From Ruminococcus sp. (GTDB taxonomy: Bacteria; Bacillota; Clostridia; Oscillospirales; Ruminococcaceae): a DNA stretch of 64,000 nucleotides. How positions within the stretch are numbered: position 1 is the stretch's first letter; each line of letters opens with the position of its first letter. Shown piece after piece: positions 7,405-15,551 of this stretch. A program made the position numbers and the translations under genes. The stretch is taken from positions 1-64,000 of the forward strand of contig NZ_JAFYYT010000028.1 of assembly GCF_017549005.1 (NCBI RefSeq), written 5' to 3'. The notes under the pieces were generated by a model. The model was not told the origin of the DNA. It saw only the letters and a list, made by a program, of their open reading frames with translations, and did no database searches.

Positions 7405-8271
7405 ATGGCTAAAAAAACAGGACACGTAGCAGTACCTTTTCTTCTTACTATCTTCATCGGACTTATTATCGTAGGCGGCGGCGCTTTGTTTGCGTGGCGC
7501 TACTGGGGACTCGGCGTTATCGAGAAGCCCTCTGAGCCCGTACCCCGTGTGGACGGCGTTGTTACCAATGAGGATAACCATACCGTACTGCTGATACTGG
7601 ATTCTTCAAACGAATTATGTCCGCCGACCTTTGTGCTCATGCGCTCGCAGCCTGTAAAGGAGCAGCTGCTCCTTATCGGCATACCTTCAAACTCCATAGC
7701 CCTTGCTGACGACGAGCAGATAGGTATCTCGGACAAGTACGCAAATCAGGGTCCCGAGGGAGCAGTAGACTTTGTTGAGAAGGTCTTTGATATAAAGGTG
7801 GACAGATATATGAAGTTCGGCGACGACGGCTTCAAAAAGGCCTGCGACATCTTCGGAGGAGTTTCGTACCCTGTTAACGCCGATATCGCCGGTTTCAAGA
7901 ACGACGGCAGCTCGCAGTTCCTCAACAGTGACCAGGCGCTCATGTTCGTGACATATACGATGTTCGGCGACGGGGAGAGCGAAAGAGCCTTTACAGCCGC
8001 TTCTGTTGTGGCTTCCATGATTAATCAGACTGACGGACAGTACATCTCGGATACTCTTGACAACAGCTTCAATTCCCTGATAAATATGACGGAGTCGAAT
8101 ATCACATCTTCCGACTATAAGGAACGCAAATCTGCTATAAAGTACCTCTTTGAGCACGGAAACGCATTTGCATTGGCATTCTCTCTCAACGGAACAAATG
8201 CCAGCGAGGACTTTATCCCCAGCAGCAGCTTCATTGCAAGCATAAAGGACGAGTATTTCTCGGAGAAGTGA
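7405..8271 (+). CDS. LCP-like (LytR-CpsA-Psr) membrane protein, catalytically degenerate
   Basis: 288-residue protein with one N-terminal membrane helix (about residues 9-32) and an extracytoplasmic LCP-like domain. The LCP core is recognisable (LLILDSS, LLLIGIPSNS, EGAVDFVEKVFDIKVDRYM, IFGGVSYPV, LNSDQALMFV). LCP enzymes attach teichoic acid or glycans to peptidoglycan using conserved Arg and Asp residues; here the IPRD position reads IPSN and the usual GRSD and late Arg positions are not conserved, so activity is doubtful. Start chosen at ATG 7405, 8 bases after AAAGGAG. It ends just before tatD (2 bases), and PP2C follows, so the three probably form an operon. Confidence 0.75.
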   Translation: MAKKTGHVAVPFLLTIFIGLIIVGGGALFAWRYWGLGVIEKPSEPVPRVDGVVTNEDNHTVLLILDSSNELCPPTFVLMRSQPVKEQLLLIGIPSNSIALADDEQIGISDKYANQGPEGAVDFVEKVFDIKVDRYMKFGDDGFKKACDIFGGVSYPVNADIAGFKNDGSSQFLNSDQALMFVTYTMFGDGESERAFTAASVVASMINQTDGQYISDTLDNSFNSLINMTESNITSSDYKERKSAIKYLFEHGNAFALAFSLNGTNASEDFIPSSSFIASIKDEYFSEK

Positions 8272-8273
8272 TA

Positions 8274-9038
8274 ATGGAGATATTCGATACCCACGCGCAT
8301 TATGCGGACAGCGCTTTCGACGGGGACAGGGAACAGGTGCTTGCGGAGCTCCCGGGAAAGGGCATAAAGCTTGTTATGCTTGCTGCTTCAGGCCTTGATG
8401 ACTCCCGTGATAACGTGCTGCTCGCACAGAAATATGACTATATCTACGCCTCTGTGGGAGTTCACCCCGAAAGCGTTGATGAGACTCCTGCGGATTATAT
8501 CGGTACTCTCCGTGAGCTGATAGCCTCAGAGCCGAAAATAAAGGCAGTAGGAGAGATAGGTCTCGATTATCATTACGAGGGCTACGACCGTGAAAAGCAG
8601 ATACGCTTTTTCCGTGAGCAGTTGGAGCTCGCGAAAGAGCTTGATATGCCTGTGATAGTCCACAGCCGCAATGCTGCCGAGGATACTGTTGAGATACTTA
8701 AAGAGTACTGTCCTAAGGGTGTTGTCCACTGTTTCAGCGGCTCTGCGGAGACCGCAAGGGAAATAGTAAAGACAGGTATGTATATCGGCTTTACTGGAGT
8801 TTTAACGTTCAAAAACGCAAAAAAAGCTCTGAAAGCCCTTGAAGCTGTACCTATGGACAGACTTCTCATGGAAACGGACTGTCCGTATATGGCTCCAGAG
8901 CCATTCAGAGGAAGCCGCTGCGACAGCTCCATGATAGCATATACTGCGGCAAAGGCGGCAGAGATAAAGGGGATACCCGTGGAGGAGCTCCTTGAGATAA
9001 CCTGCCGTAACGGTATGAAAATGTACGATATCATATAA
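8274..9038 (+). CDS. tatD: TatD family metal-dependent hydrolase (DNase)
   Basis: TIM-barrel metal hydrolase of the TatD/YcfH type, about 254 residues; characterised members are 3'-5' exonucleases or D-Tyr-tRNA deacylase-like enzymes. Metal ligands are visible: FDTHAHYAD (H7, H9), GEIGLDYH (Glu near 90), VIVHSRN, VVHCFSGS and METDCPYMAP. I prefer ATG 8274 (GGAGAAG 6 bases upstream) to the GTG at 8268, which overlaps the previous stop. Lies between the LCP-like gene and PP2C in a tight plus-strand cluster. Confidence 0.93.
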   Translation: MEIFDTHAHYADSAFDGDREQVLAELPGKGIKLVMLAASGLDDSRDNVLLAQKYDYIYASVGVHPESVDETPADYIGTLRELIASEPKIKAVGEIGLDYHYEGYDREKQIRFFREQLELAKELDMPVIVHSRNAAEDTVEILKEYCPKGVVHCFSGSAETAREIVKTGMYIGFTGVLTFKNAKKALKALEAVPMDRLLMETDCPYMAPEPFRGSRCDSSMIAYTAAKAAEIKGIPVEELLEITCRNGMKMYDII

Positions 9039-9055
9039 AGAGAGGAGGAGACCTG

Positions 9056-9805
9056 ATGTATTACTGCTGCGGAGTGACAGACAAGGGCGTAATGCCCCAC
9101 AATGAGGACGCAATGCTCATAAACGGCAGCGTTATGGATTCGGGCTCTTCCGAGCAGATGCTGAAAGAGCCTTTCTTAGCGGCGGTCTCCGACGGAGTGT
9201 CGGGAGAGCGCTCGGGAGAGCTCGCTTCAAAGATGTGCCTGGAGCTCCTGCGCGATAAGGGCTTCACAGGCGGAGGAGACCTGGAGGAAAAGCTTCTCTC
9301 GGTACATCACGGACTTGCGGATTACAGCGAATCCGACCCCGAGACTCACAATATGCAGGCTACCATATGCGGTATCGCAGTTGACGGGGAGAAAAGGATA
9401 TTTACCTTCAATGTGGGAGATTCAAGGCTTTACCGCTACAGGGGCGGACGTATAAAGCAGATATCCCGTGACCAGTCCCTTGTGCAGCTCCTCATTGACG
9501 AGGGCGCTATCACTACCGAGGAGCGCAGGACCCATGTTCACAGGAACATTATCTTTCCTGTGCTGGGCAATGTAAAGTCCGAGCCGACGATAGATATAGC
9601 GGAGCTTGAAGGAGGCATGGAGTACGGCGACCTTCTTCTGCTTTGTACGGACGGACTTTCGGATTATGTTTCCGTCCTCGATATGGAGGAGATACTGGAA
9701 ATGCCGAAAAATCTTAAAACACGGCTTCATCTCCTGATGGACAAGGCTCTCGGGAACGGCAGCAAGGACAATATTACTGTTATTGCGGTGGCTTATGGTG
9801 AATAA
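9056..9805 (+). CDS. PP2C-family protein serine/threonine phosphatase
   Basis: 249-residue soluble PPM/PP2C phosphatase (Stp/PrpC type), which reverses Hanks-type kinase phosphorylation. Metal-binding and core motifs are present: HNED (15-18), SDGVSG with D46-G47, NVGDSRLYRYRGG, ISRDQSLVQ, VLGN, CTDGLSD and SKDNITVI. Strong GAGGAG ribosome-binding site. In many Firmicutes this gene sits next to prkC; here the partner is absent and the only kinase-like gene in the window (51958-53991) is a predicted pseudokinase. Last gene of the LCP-like/tatD cluster and closed by a terminator. Confidence 0.93.
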   Translation: MYYCCGVTDKGVMPHNEDAMLINGSVMDSGSSEQMLKEPFLAAVSDGVSGERSGELASKMCLELLRDKGFTGGGDLEEKLLSVHHGLADYSESDPETHNMQATICGIAVDGEKRIFTFNVGDSRLYRYRGGRIKQISRDQSLVQLLIDEGAITTEERRTHVHRNIIFPVLGNVKSEPTIDIAELEGGMEYGDLLLLCTDGLSDYVSVLDMEEILEMPKNLKTRLHLLMDKALGNGSKDNITVIAVAYGE

Positions 9806-9812
9806 TATATAC

Positions 9813-9836
9813 GGACAGCTTCGGCTGTCCTTTTTG
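9813..9836 (+). terminator. Terminator after the PP2C gene
   Basis: GGACAGC-TTCG-GCTGTCC hairpin with a UUCG tetraloop and TTTTT tail. Confidence 0.9.
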
Positions 9837-9967
9837 TATGTTAAACATATTAAACATTACAAGAAATTTTTTATACACGGTTTGCTAAAAAGAGCAATCA
9901 AAAGAATTGATTGATTGTTGTTTGTAACAATTTTTATCAAAATTGAGAAAAGATTATACAAAAACTA

Positions 9968-9996
9968 TTGAAAAAAATAAATCTGTGTAATATAAT
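9968..9996 (+). promoter_or_regulatory. Promoter of the SH3-domain gene
   Basis: TTGAAA (9968-9973), 17-base spacer, TATAAT (9991-9996). Confidence 0.8.
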
Positions 9997-10052
9997 ATAC
10001 TTGCTCGAGCATTTATTTACTAATTTATTTTTCAGTAATGGAGGTAATAATT

Positions 10053-10406
10053 ATGACAAACATTAAAAGAAGAATCGCATCATTTGTCGCAGCATTTGCT
10101 ATGGTCGGAGCAGTAACTGTTCCTTCAGTTGCAAAATATGTAGTTAATGACACAGCTATCGTTGCAGAAGCAGCAGTAGTAGCTAAGGTTGCAACAGTGA
10201 AATGCGACAAGTGGGTAGATATCAAGGGCAACACCAATTTCAGAGCAGAACCTAACACAAAATCAAAGGTTGTTGCTTCAATTGCAAAGGATACAAAGGG
10301 TAAGCCGGTTCATCTTATTTCGAGAACGAAGAAAAAGCAGGGCAACTATTACTGGTATTATTCAGAATTTGACAAGGGCTGGGTACGCAGCGACCGTATC
10401 AAATAA
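10053..10406 (+). CDS. Small secreted SH3-domain protein
   Basis: 117-residue protein with an Arg-Arg-containing signal peptide (MTNIKRRIASF then an Ala/Val-rich core to about residue 35) and one bacterial SH3-like domain (DIKGNTNFRAEPNTKSKVV ... YYWYYSEFDKGWVRSDRIK). SH3b domains bind cell-wall peptides or other surface ligands. No catalytic domain, so it is probably a wall-binding or adaptor peptide. Start set at ATG 10053 by GGAGG 8 bases upstream; the ATG at 10038 overlaps that site. Own promoter and terminator: monocistronic. Confidence 0.85.
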   Translation: MTNIKRRIASFVAAFAMVGAVTVPSVAKYVVNDTAIVAEAAVVAKVATVKCDKWVDIKGNTNFRAEPNTKSKVVASIAKDTKGKPVHLISRTKKKQGNYYWYYSEFDKGWVRSDRIK

Positions 10407-10433
10407 GAATAGCCGATGTAATAAAAGTACGAT

Positions 10434-10469
10434 AAAAGGACTGCCGTTTTGATACGGCAGTCCTTTTTT
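10434..10469 (+). terminator. Terminator after the SH3-domain gene
   Basis: GGACTGCCGT (10438-10447) pairs with ACGGCAGTCC (10454-10463), A-rich before and T6 after. Confidence 0.9.
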
Positions 10470-10563
10470 ATCGCCAAAAAAAGCAGTTTTACAAATTTGC
10501 CCTACCATTTTTCGTGGCTTTTGCCAAAAAAATAACAAACTTTAAAAAAATCGCTTTTTCATA

Positions 10564-10592
10564 TTGACTTATTTTAATTAAAGGAGTATAAT
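10564..10592 (+). promoter_or_regulatory. Promoter of serC-serA
   Basis: TTGACT (10564-10569), 17-base spacer, TATAAT (10587-10592). Confidence 0.85.
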
Positions 10593-10647
10593 TTATATTG
10601 TATTGCAAATACTACCAATTTACATATCAATCTGGAGGTTTTTTAAC

Positions 10648-11733
10648 ATGGGCAGAGTTTATAACTTCAGCGCAGGTCCTGCAGTTCTTCCTGAGGAAGT
10701 TCTCAAGGAATGTGCAGAGGAAATGATGGATTACAAGGGATGCGGTATGTCCGTAATGGAGATGTCACACCGTTCAAAGGTTTATGACGAGATAATCAAG
10801 GAAGCTGAGAAGGATCTCCGCGACCTCATGAATATCCCCGATAATTACAAGGTTATTTTCGTACAGGGCGGTGCTTCACTGGTGTTCGCAGGTGTTCCTA
10901 TGAACCTTATGAAGAAGGGCAAGGCTGCTTACATCATCACAGGTCAGTGGGCTAAGAAGGCTGCTCAGGAAGCTGAGAAGTACGGTGAAGTCGTTAAGGT
11001 AGCTTCATCTGCCGACAAGACATTCTCTTATATCCCCGACTGCTCAGATCTCGATATTCCCGACGATGTGGATTATGTTTACATATGCGAGAACAACACT
11101 ATCTATGGTACAAAGTTCTGGGAGCTCCCGAATACAAAGGGTCATGAGCTCGTTGCAGACGTAAGCTCATGCTTCCTCTCAGAGCCTGTTGACGTAACAA
11201 AGTACGGCGTTATCTATGGCGGCGTTCAGAAGAACGTTGGTCCTTCAGGCGTTCAGATCATCATCGTTCGTGAGGACCTCATCGCTGACGGTCCCGCACT
11301 CAAGTGCACACCTACTATGATGGACTGGAAGATTCAGGCTGACAACGAGTCTCTCTACAATACTCCTCCATGCTACGGTATCTACGTATGCGGCAAGGTA
11401 TTCAAGTGGATCAAGAAGATGGGCGGCCTCGAGGCTATGAAGAAGCACAACGAGAAGAAGGCTAAGATCCTTTACGATTTCCTCGACAGCAGCAAGATGT
11501 TCAAGGGCACTGTTGAGAAGAAGGACCGCTCGCTCATGAACGTTCCTTTCATCACAGGCAATGAGGAGCTGGACAAGAAGTTCGTTGCAGAGTCAAAGGC
11601 AGCAGGCTTCGAGAACCTCAAGGGCCACAGAACAGTGGGCGGTATGAGAGCTTCTATCTACAATGCTATGCCTATCGAGGGCGTTGAAAAGCTCGTTGCT
11701 TTCATGAAGAAGTTCGAGGAAGAGAATTCCTGA
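10648..11733 (+). CDS. serC: Phosphoserine aminotransferase
   Basis: PLP enzyme making 3-phosphoserine from 3-phosphohydroxypyruvate and glutamate (second step of serine synthesis). Begins with the family pattern YNFSAGPAVLPEEVL; FVQGGASLVFAGVPMNL, SSCFLSEPVDV and the PLP-lysine segment YGGVQKNVGPSGV are all present; 361 residues is usual. Start at ATG 10648 with GGAGG upstream; the ORF's longer frame begins upstream of a sensible start. First gene of the serC-serA operon under a strong promoter. Confidence 0.97.
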   Translation: MGRVYNFSAGPAVLPEEVLKECAEEMMDYKGCGMSVMEMSHRSKVYDEIIKEAEKDLRDLMNIPDNYKVIFVQGGASLVFAGVPMNLMKKGKAAYIITGQWAKKAAQEAEKYGEVVKVASSADKTFSYIPDCSDLDIPDDVDYVYICENNTIYGTKFWELPNTKGHELVADVSSCFLSEPVDVTKYGVIYGGVQKNVGPSGVQIIIVREDLIADGPALKCTPTMMDWKIQADNESLYNTPPCYGIYVCGKVFKWIKKMGGLEAMKKHNEKKAKILYDFLDSSKMFKGTVEKKDRSLMNVPFITGNEELDKKFVAESKAAGFENLKGHRTVGGMRASIYNAMPIEGVEKLVAFMKKFEEENS

Positions 11734-11782
11734 TAATCTTTAATGCATTCCATAATATTAATATAGAAAGAGGTTTACTGAA

Positions 11783-12943
11783 ATGTACAAGATCCAGACA
11801 TTAAATAAGATCTCGGCTATCGGCACAGACGTTTTTGACAAGAGCAAGTACTCAGTATCCGAGGACTGCGCTAATCCTGACGCAATAATGGTTCGTTCGG
11901 CAAAGATGCACGATATGCAGTTCGGCGACAATCTTCTTGCTATCGCACGTGCAGGTGCAGGCGTTAACAATATCCCTGTAGAGCGCTGCGCTCAGGAGGG
12001 TATATGTGTATTCAATACTCCCGGCGCTAACTCAAACGCTGTTAAGGAGCTCGCTATCTGTGCGCTTCTCCTTTCTTCAAGAAAGATCGTTGAGGCAGCT
12101 TCATGGGCAGCTTCACTCAAGGGCACACCTGACGCTCCCAAGACAGTTGAGGGCGGAAAGTCAAAGTTTGCAGGTCCTGAGATCGCAGGCAAGACTCTCG
12201 GTATCATCGGTCTCGGCGCTATCGGCGGCAAGATCGCAAACGCTGCTGAGTCTCTCGGCATGAAGGTCATCGGTTACGACCCGTACCTCTCCGTAGGTGC
12301 AGCTCTTCACCTTGAGCCTTCCGTAAAGATCGTTTCCGATATCAACGATATCTATACAAACAGTGACTATATCACAATACATATGCCTTATACTCCTCAG
12401 ACAAAGAATACTATCGACGCTGAGCAGATCGCTATGATGAAGGACGGCGTTCGTCTTATCAACCTCGCAAGAGGCGAGCTCATCAACAGCGAGGCTGTAG
12501 TAAAGGCTATCGCTGAGGGTAAGGTCGCAAAGTACGTAACAGACTTCGCTGACGATGTAGTTCTCGGCGTTGACGATGTTATCGTTCTCCCTCACCTCGG
12601 AGCTTCTACTCCCGAGAGCGAGGACAACTGTGCAGTTATGGCTTCCGAGGAGCTTATCGAGTACATCGAGAACGGCAATATCAGAAACAGTGTAAATCTT
12701 CCTAACGCTTCCATGAATGCAGTAGGCACAAAGATCTGTATCATCCACAAGAACGTTCCTACAACTATCGCTTCTATCACAACAGTTGTCGGCAACGAGG
12801 GTATCAACATCGAAAACATGGTAAACGCAAGCAAGAAGGACTTTGCTTACACAATGCTCGATGTGGTTGGCGATGTTCCTCCTACAGTTGAGGGCAAGAT
12901 CAATGCAATTGACGGCGTTATCAGAGTAAGAATAATCAAGTGA
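11783..12943 (+). CDS. serA: D-3-phosphoglycerate dehydrogenase
   Basis: First committed enzyme of serine synthesis (3-phosphoglycerate to 3-phosphohydroxypyruvate, NAD). 386 residues: substrate-binding lobe with AIARAGAGVNNIPVE, Rossmann motif LGIIGLGAIGGKIA near residue 145, catalytic Arg/Glu/His region (NLARGELI, FADD, VLPHLGAST), and a C-terminal ACT domain (VPTTIASITTVVGNEGINIE) that usually mediates serine feedback. It lacks the extra intervening domain of longer SerA types. Lies 49 bases after serC with AAAGAGG upstream; closed by a strong terminator. Confidence 0.95.
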   Translation: MYKIQTLNKISAIGTDVFDKSKYSVSEDCANPDAIMVRSAKMHDMQFGDNLLAIARAGAGVNNIPVERCAQEGICVFNTPGANSNAVKELAICALLLSSRKIVEAASWAASLKGTPDAPKTVEGGKSKFAGPEIAGKTLGIIGLGAIGGKIANAAESLGMKVIGYDPYLSVGAALHLEPSVKIVSDINDIYTNSDYITIHMPYTPQTKNTIDAEQIAMMKDGVRLINLARGELINSEAVVKAIAEGKVAKYVTDFADDVVLGVDDVIVLPHLGASTPESEDNCAVMASEELIEYIENGNIRNSVNLPNASMNAVGTKICIIHKNVPTTIASITTVVGNEGINIENMVNASKKDFAYTMLDVVGDVPPTVEGKINAIDGVIRVRIIK

Positions 12944-12965
12944 TTATATAATTGCAGCTTATCAC

Positions 12966-12996
12966 GGCGCTCCCGTTGTTTCGGGAGCGCCTTTTT
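12966..12996 (+). terminator. Terminator of serC-serA
   Basis: GGCGCTCCCG (12966-12975) pairs with CGGGAGCGCC (12982-12991), followed by TTTTT. Confidence 0.92.
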
Positions 12997-13168
12997 GTGT
13001 CCGGAGCCGAGAACCAAGTGCTAAGACTGCGGGTAACGCCGCTCCACTGAAAAACTGATCACTAAGCGGCGGATTCTCTTCGCCGCTATCTACGGAGCGA
13101 AGCCCCTTTCGTTATGTCAAGCGGTAATACTGCCAAAAAAAATCGGAAAAATTTGTAAGAAACGATAA

Positions 13169-13208
13169 TTGATACTTTTTCGTGAATATGATATAATTCA
13201 CTTGTGAA
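13169..13208 (+). promoter_or_regulatory. Promoter with operator-like repeat for the REC-GGDEF-like gene
   Basis: TTGATA (13169-13174), 17-base spacer, TATAAT (13192-13197). The inverted repeat TTCAC-TT-GTGAA (13197-13208) covers the end of the -10 and the expected transcription start, a position suited to a repressor site. Confidence 0.7.
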
Positions 13209-13233
13209 CTTTTTTTGAACAGGTGGTGAAGCA

Positions 13234-14007
13234 ATGAGGGCTGGTATAATCGACAGTGCGAAGAAAACTAAATACTGGGAGAAGAATCTCGGCTCATGCT
13301 TTGAATGCGTGATAGCTCCCGATTCCAACGGGCTTCCCGATTGCTGTGATATCATCATCGTTTCCGAGTCGTATTGCAGCGGCTCTGTAGGCTCGGTTAT
13401 CGAGAATATCCGCGCTACTGCAAAGCATTGCAATACACCCGTTGCTGCGTTCACCTCCGAGGGTACCTGCGAAAATCAGGAGATACTTATGGCTCTCGGA
13501 TTTGACGATGTTATAAGAACACCTATATGCGGTCAGCTCCTTCTCCGCAGGGCCAAATCCCTTGCGACGGTAGTTCCGCATAACGATCTTCACAGATCAA
13601 TTACTATAGACAGCCTCTTAAAGATAAAGGACGGCGAATCAGGCGCGTACTGCGTCCGCTCAGTGGATTTTACAAATATTTTCAGATTTGTACTTAGATT
13701 CCTTGAGCGTACTCAGAAGCGCACACAGATACTTCTGTTCAACCTCAGTACCCACAGAAGAAGCTCCTATGACAAGTGGGAGCAGATGATGGGCATTCTT
13801 TCCGAGGAGATACGCAAATGTCTCCGCAGGGGAGATATTTCCACGGTATGCGGCGAGGACAGGATACTGGTGCTGCTCATCGGCGCTGACGACGACGGCG
13901 GACGCCTTGTGGCGGACCGTATCGTCAACAGCTTCTACAGCGAGTGTGACGACGATTCCTTTGAGGTGACATACGATCTTAGAGAAGTCCATGCTTTAGG
14001 GCATTGA
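13234..14007 (+). CDS. Degenerate receiver-GGDEF-like signalling protein
   Basis: 257-residue soluble protein. Residues 1-110 look like a receiver-type domain (DIIIVSE, then PVAAFTSEGTCENQEILMAL and GFDDVIRTP resembling the alpha4-beta5 end of REC domains). Residues 130-245 resemble a GGDEF domain (IRKCLRRGDISTVCGEDRIL then VLLIGADDDGGRLVADRI), but the GGDEF signature is replaced by CGEDR, so cyclic-di-GMP synthesis is not expected. Probably a receptor or structural derivative. GGTGG lies ahead of the ATG at 13234. Own promoter and terminator. Assignment is from fold-level resemblance only. Confidence 0.6.
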   Translation: MRAGIIDSAKKTKYWEKNLGSCFECVIAPDSNGLPDCCDIIIVSESYCSGSVGSVIENIRATAKHCNTPVAAFTSEGTCENQEILMALGFDDVIRTPICGQLLLRRAKSLATVVPHNDLHRSITIDSLLKIKDGESGAYCVRSVDFTNIFRFVLRFLERTQKRTQILLFNLSTHRRSSYDKWEQMMGILSEEIRKCLRRGDISTVCGEDRILVLLIGADDDGGRLVADRIVNSFYSECDDDSFEVTYDLREVHALGH

Positions 14008-14032
14008 GCATTATTTCCTCAGATAACAGCAT

Positions 14033-14066
14033 ATCCTGAGAACTTTTGCGGTTCTCAGGATTTTTG
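14033..14066 (+). terminator. Terminator after the REC-GGDEF-like gene
   Basis: ATCCTGAGAAC (14033-14043) pairs with GTTCTCAGGAT (14051-14061), with TTTTT after. Confidence 0.9.
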
Positions 14067-14078
14067 CTGTTTTGTAAC

Positions 14079-14107
14079 TTGATATTTTGCAAGATATGCA
14101 GTATAAT
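14079..14107 (+). promoter_or_regulatory. Promoter of the two-lipoprotein operon
   Basis: TTGATA (14079-14084), 17-base spacer, TATAAT (14102-14107). Confidence 0.8.
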
Positions 14108-14140
14108 GTAGTTACAATGTTTTTGTCAGGAGGGCAGGGC

Positions 14141-14761
14141 GTGAAAGAAATAAAAATATTTGCCGCTTTTTCGGCAGCTGCGGTGCTTGCCGCTTCAATG
14201 CTCGGCGGCTGCAGGGATAATAACACCACTACCGTTAAGCCTGAAAAGGCTGCGGTGACTACTACTGCTATAGAGATAGCCGGGTGGGCAACTCAGGAGC
14301 CTTCTGCGTCTGCGGAGACTGCCAGGACCACAACGGGCAAAACTACTTCGGCAAAAGCGAAAAACAAGACGACAACTGCTTCAAAGTCAGGCAAAAACGG
14401 CAGTAAGACCACCAAAACCACGACTTCCGCTCCTGCAACGGAGACTGCTTCTGTTTTCGACAGCGAGGACGGTACCTATGTGGAGTATCATTTCCGCAGC
14501 AAAAAGCTCCTGAACGAGCATTTTGAGAAGCACGGACAGGAGTTTGCCGACGATTTCGACTATAGAACTGCCAAGGATTACGAAAAGGGCGCCAGCGACG
14601 TTATCAACAATTCAGAGGCGCTGCACAAGACCGAAGCCGAGGACGGCGACGGGGTATATTATATCGAAGCCACCAACGAGTTCGTCATACTGTCAACAGA
14701 CGGCTATATCAGGACGTATTTTCGCCCCAACGGCGGCAAAAGCTATTATGACAGGCAATAA
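14141..14761 (+). CDS. Thr-rich lipoprotein of unknown function
   Basis: 206 residues. The GTG at 14141 is the start: GGAGGGCAGGGC precedes it and the promoter lies at 14079-14107, so the longer in-frame ORF from 14087 cannot be fully transcribed. Signal peptide with lipobox (ASMLGGC, Cys at residue 24), then a 70-residue linker rich in Thr/Lys/Ala (TTTGKTTSAKAKNKTTTASK), then a compact C-terminal domain of about 90 residues that I do not recognise (YHFRSKKLLNEHFEKHG, VYYIEATNEFVILSTDGYIR). The pattern suggests a domain held off the membrane by the linker. Co-transcribed with the next lipoprotein (18-base gap). Confidence 0.75.
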   Translation: MKEIKIFAAFSAAAVLAASMLGGCRDNNTTTVKPEKAAVTTTAIEIAGWATQEPSASAETARTTTGKTTSAKAKNKTTTASKSGKNGSKTTKTTTSAPATETASVFDSEDGTYVEYHFRSKKLLNEHFEKHGQEFADDFDYRTAKDYEKGASDVINNSEALHKTEAEDGDGVYYIEATNEFVILSTDGYIRTYFRPNGGKSYYDRQ

Positions 14762-14779
14762 TGTGACGGAGGGAGCACA

Positions 14780-15472
14780 ATGGATAAAAGAGCTGTAGCC
14801 GCAGCGGTATTGAGCTGCTGTGCGCTTTTGGCTTGCGGCTGTTCCGCGAAAAAGAGCAGCCATAAGGAGAAAAAGGACGACAGACCCACTACATGGGCTG
14901 TCGAGCAGAGGTCTATAGAGGAGGTAACTCCGCTCAGGGGCGAGGAGGACGCTTTCGTCACCCGTGACGAGAACGATACCGTAAGACTTATACAGGGAGT
15001 TCTCGGAAATGAGCCTGTAAAGGACGAAAAGTCCGCTCTTGACTTTATAGCTTCATTCTCGCAGGAAATGGGCTTCAATGATGTGTATTCCGAGATGAGG
15101 TTCAGCGGCACTACCGATTACGGCGACAGGCTGGATTACAGGTTCGACCAGTATTACAGCGATATGGAGGTCATCGGCAGCTATATCGAGCTCACCGTTG
15201 ACAAGTCCGACGGCTATAAGCCTATAATCATCAACAGTACCTATTCCGATACATGGGAGTTCAGTACGAAACCGAGAGTCTCGCCTGCGGTGGCTGTTAA
15301 GTGTGCGGCTGACAACTATAAGGTATCAAAGGACGCAGTTCCGAGACTCGCTATCTACAGCGGACCTGTCCTTACATGGATAGTTCCCGTCAAGGACGAC
15401 AAGATAGGAGAGGTATATATTGACGCAAGCAACGGAAACACCTTCCACAGGGAGCTGAAGGTCTCTCAGTGA
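14780..15472 (+). CDS. Lipoprotein with FTP/PepSY-like propeptide domains
   Basis: 230-residue lipoprotein: signal peptide with lipobox (LLACGC, Cys at about 20-22), then a domain with LDYRFDQYYSDMEVIGSYIELTV-type strand pattern that resembles the FTP propeptide of thermolysin-like metalloproteases (RxxQxYxGxPVxGG), followed by a PepSY-like unit (VSPAVAVKCAADNYKV ... KIGEVYIDASNGNTFHREL). No protease domain follows, so it may act as a stand-alone inhibitor or chaperone of secreted proteases. ATG at 14780 has GGAGGG upstream. Last gene of its operon. Confidence 0.65.
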   Translation: MDKRAVAAAVLSCCALLACGCSAKKSSHKEKKDDRPTTWAVEQRSIEEVTPLRGEEDAFVTRDENDTVRLIQGVLGNEPVKDEKSALDFIASFSQEMGFNDVYSEMRFSGTTDYGDRLDYRFDQYYSDMEVIGSYIELTVDKSDGYKPIIINSTYSDTWEFSTKPRVSPAVAVKCAADNYKVSKDAVPRLAIYSGPVLTWIVPVKDDKIGEVYIDASNGNTFHRELKVSQ

Positions 15473-15486
15473 GCAAAGTATAAAAG

Positions 15487-15524
15487 AAAAGGGATACATT
15501 CCTTTCGGAACATATCCCTTTTGC
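15487..15524. terminator. Bidirectional terminator between lipoprotein and HPr-like genes
   Basis: AAAAGGGATA (15487-15496) and TATCCCTTTT (15513-15522) flank a 16-base loop; U-runs result on both strands, serving the convergent genes. Confidence 0.8.
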
Positions 15525-15551
15525 TTTGTGTTTATTTACGTTGCTTTTTGA

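Noticed and set aside
13013-13140. GC-rich AGCGGCGGA/TCGCCGCT hairpin after serA
   Set aside because: Short and imperfect, no ORF or tail; too weak to name as a repeat or RNA.
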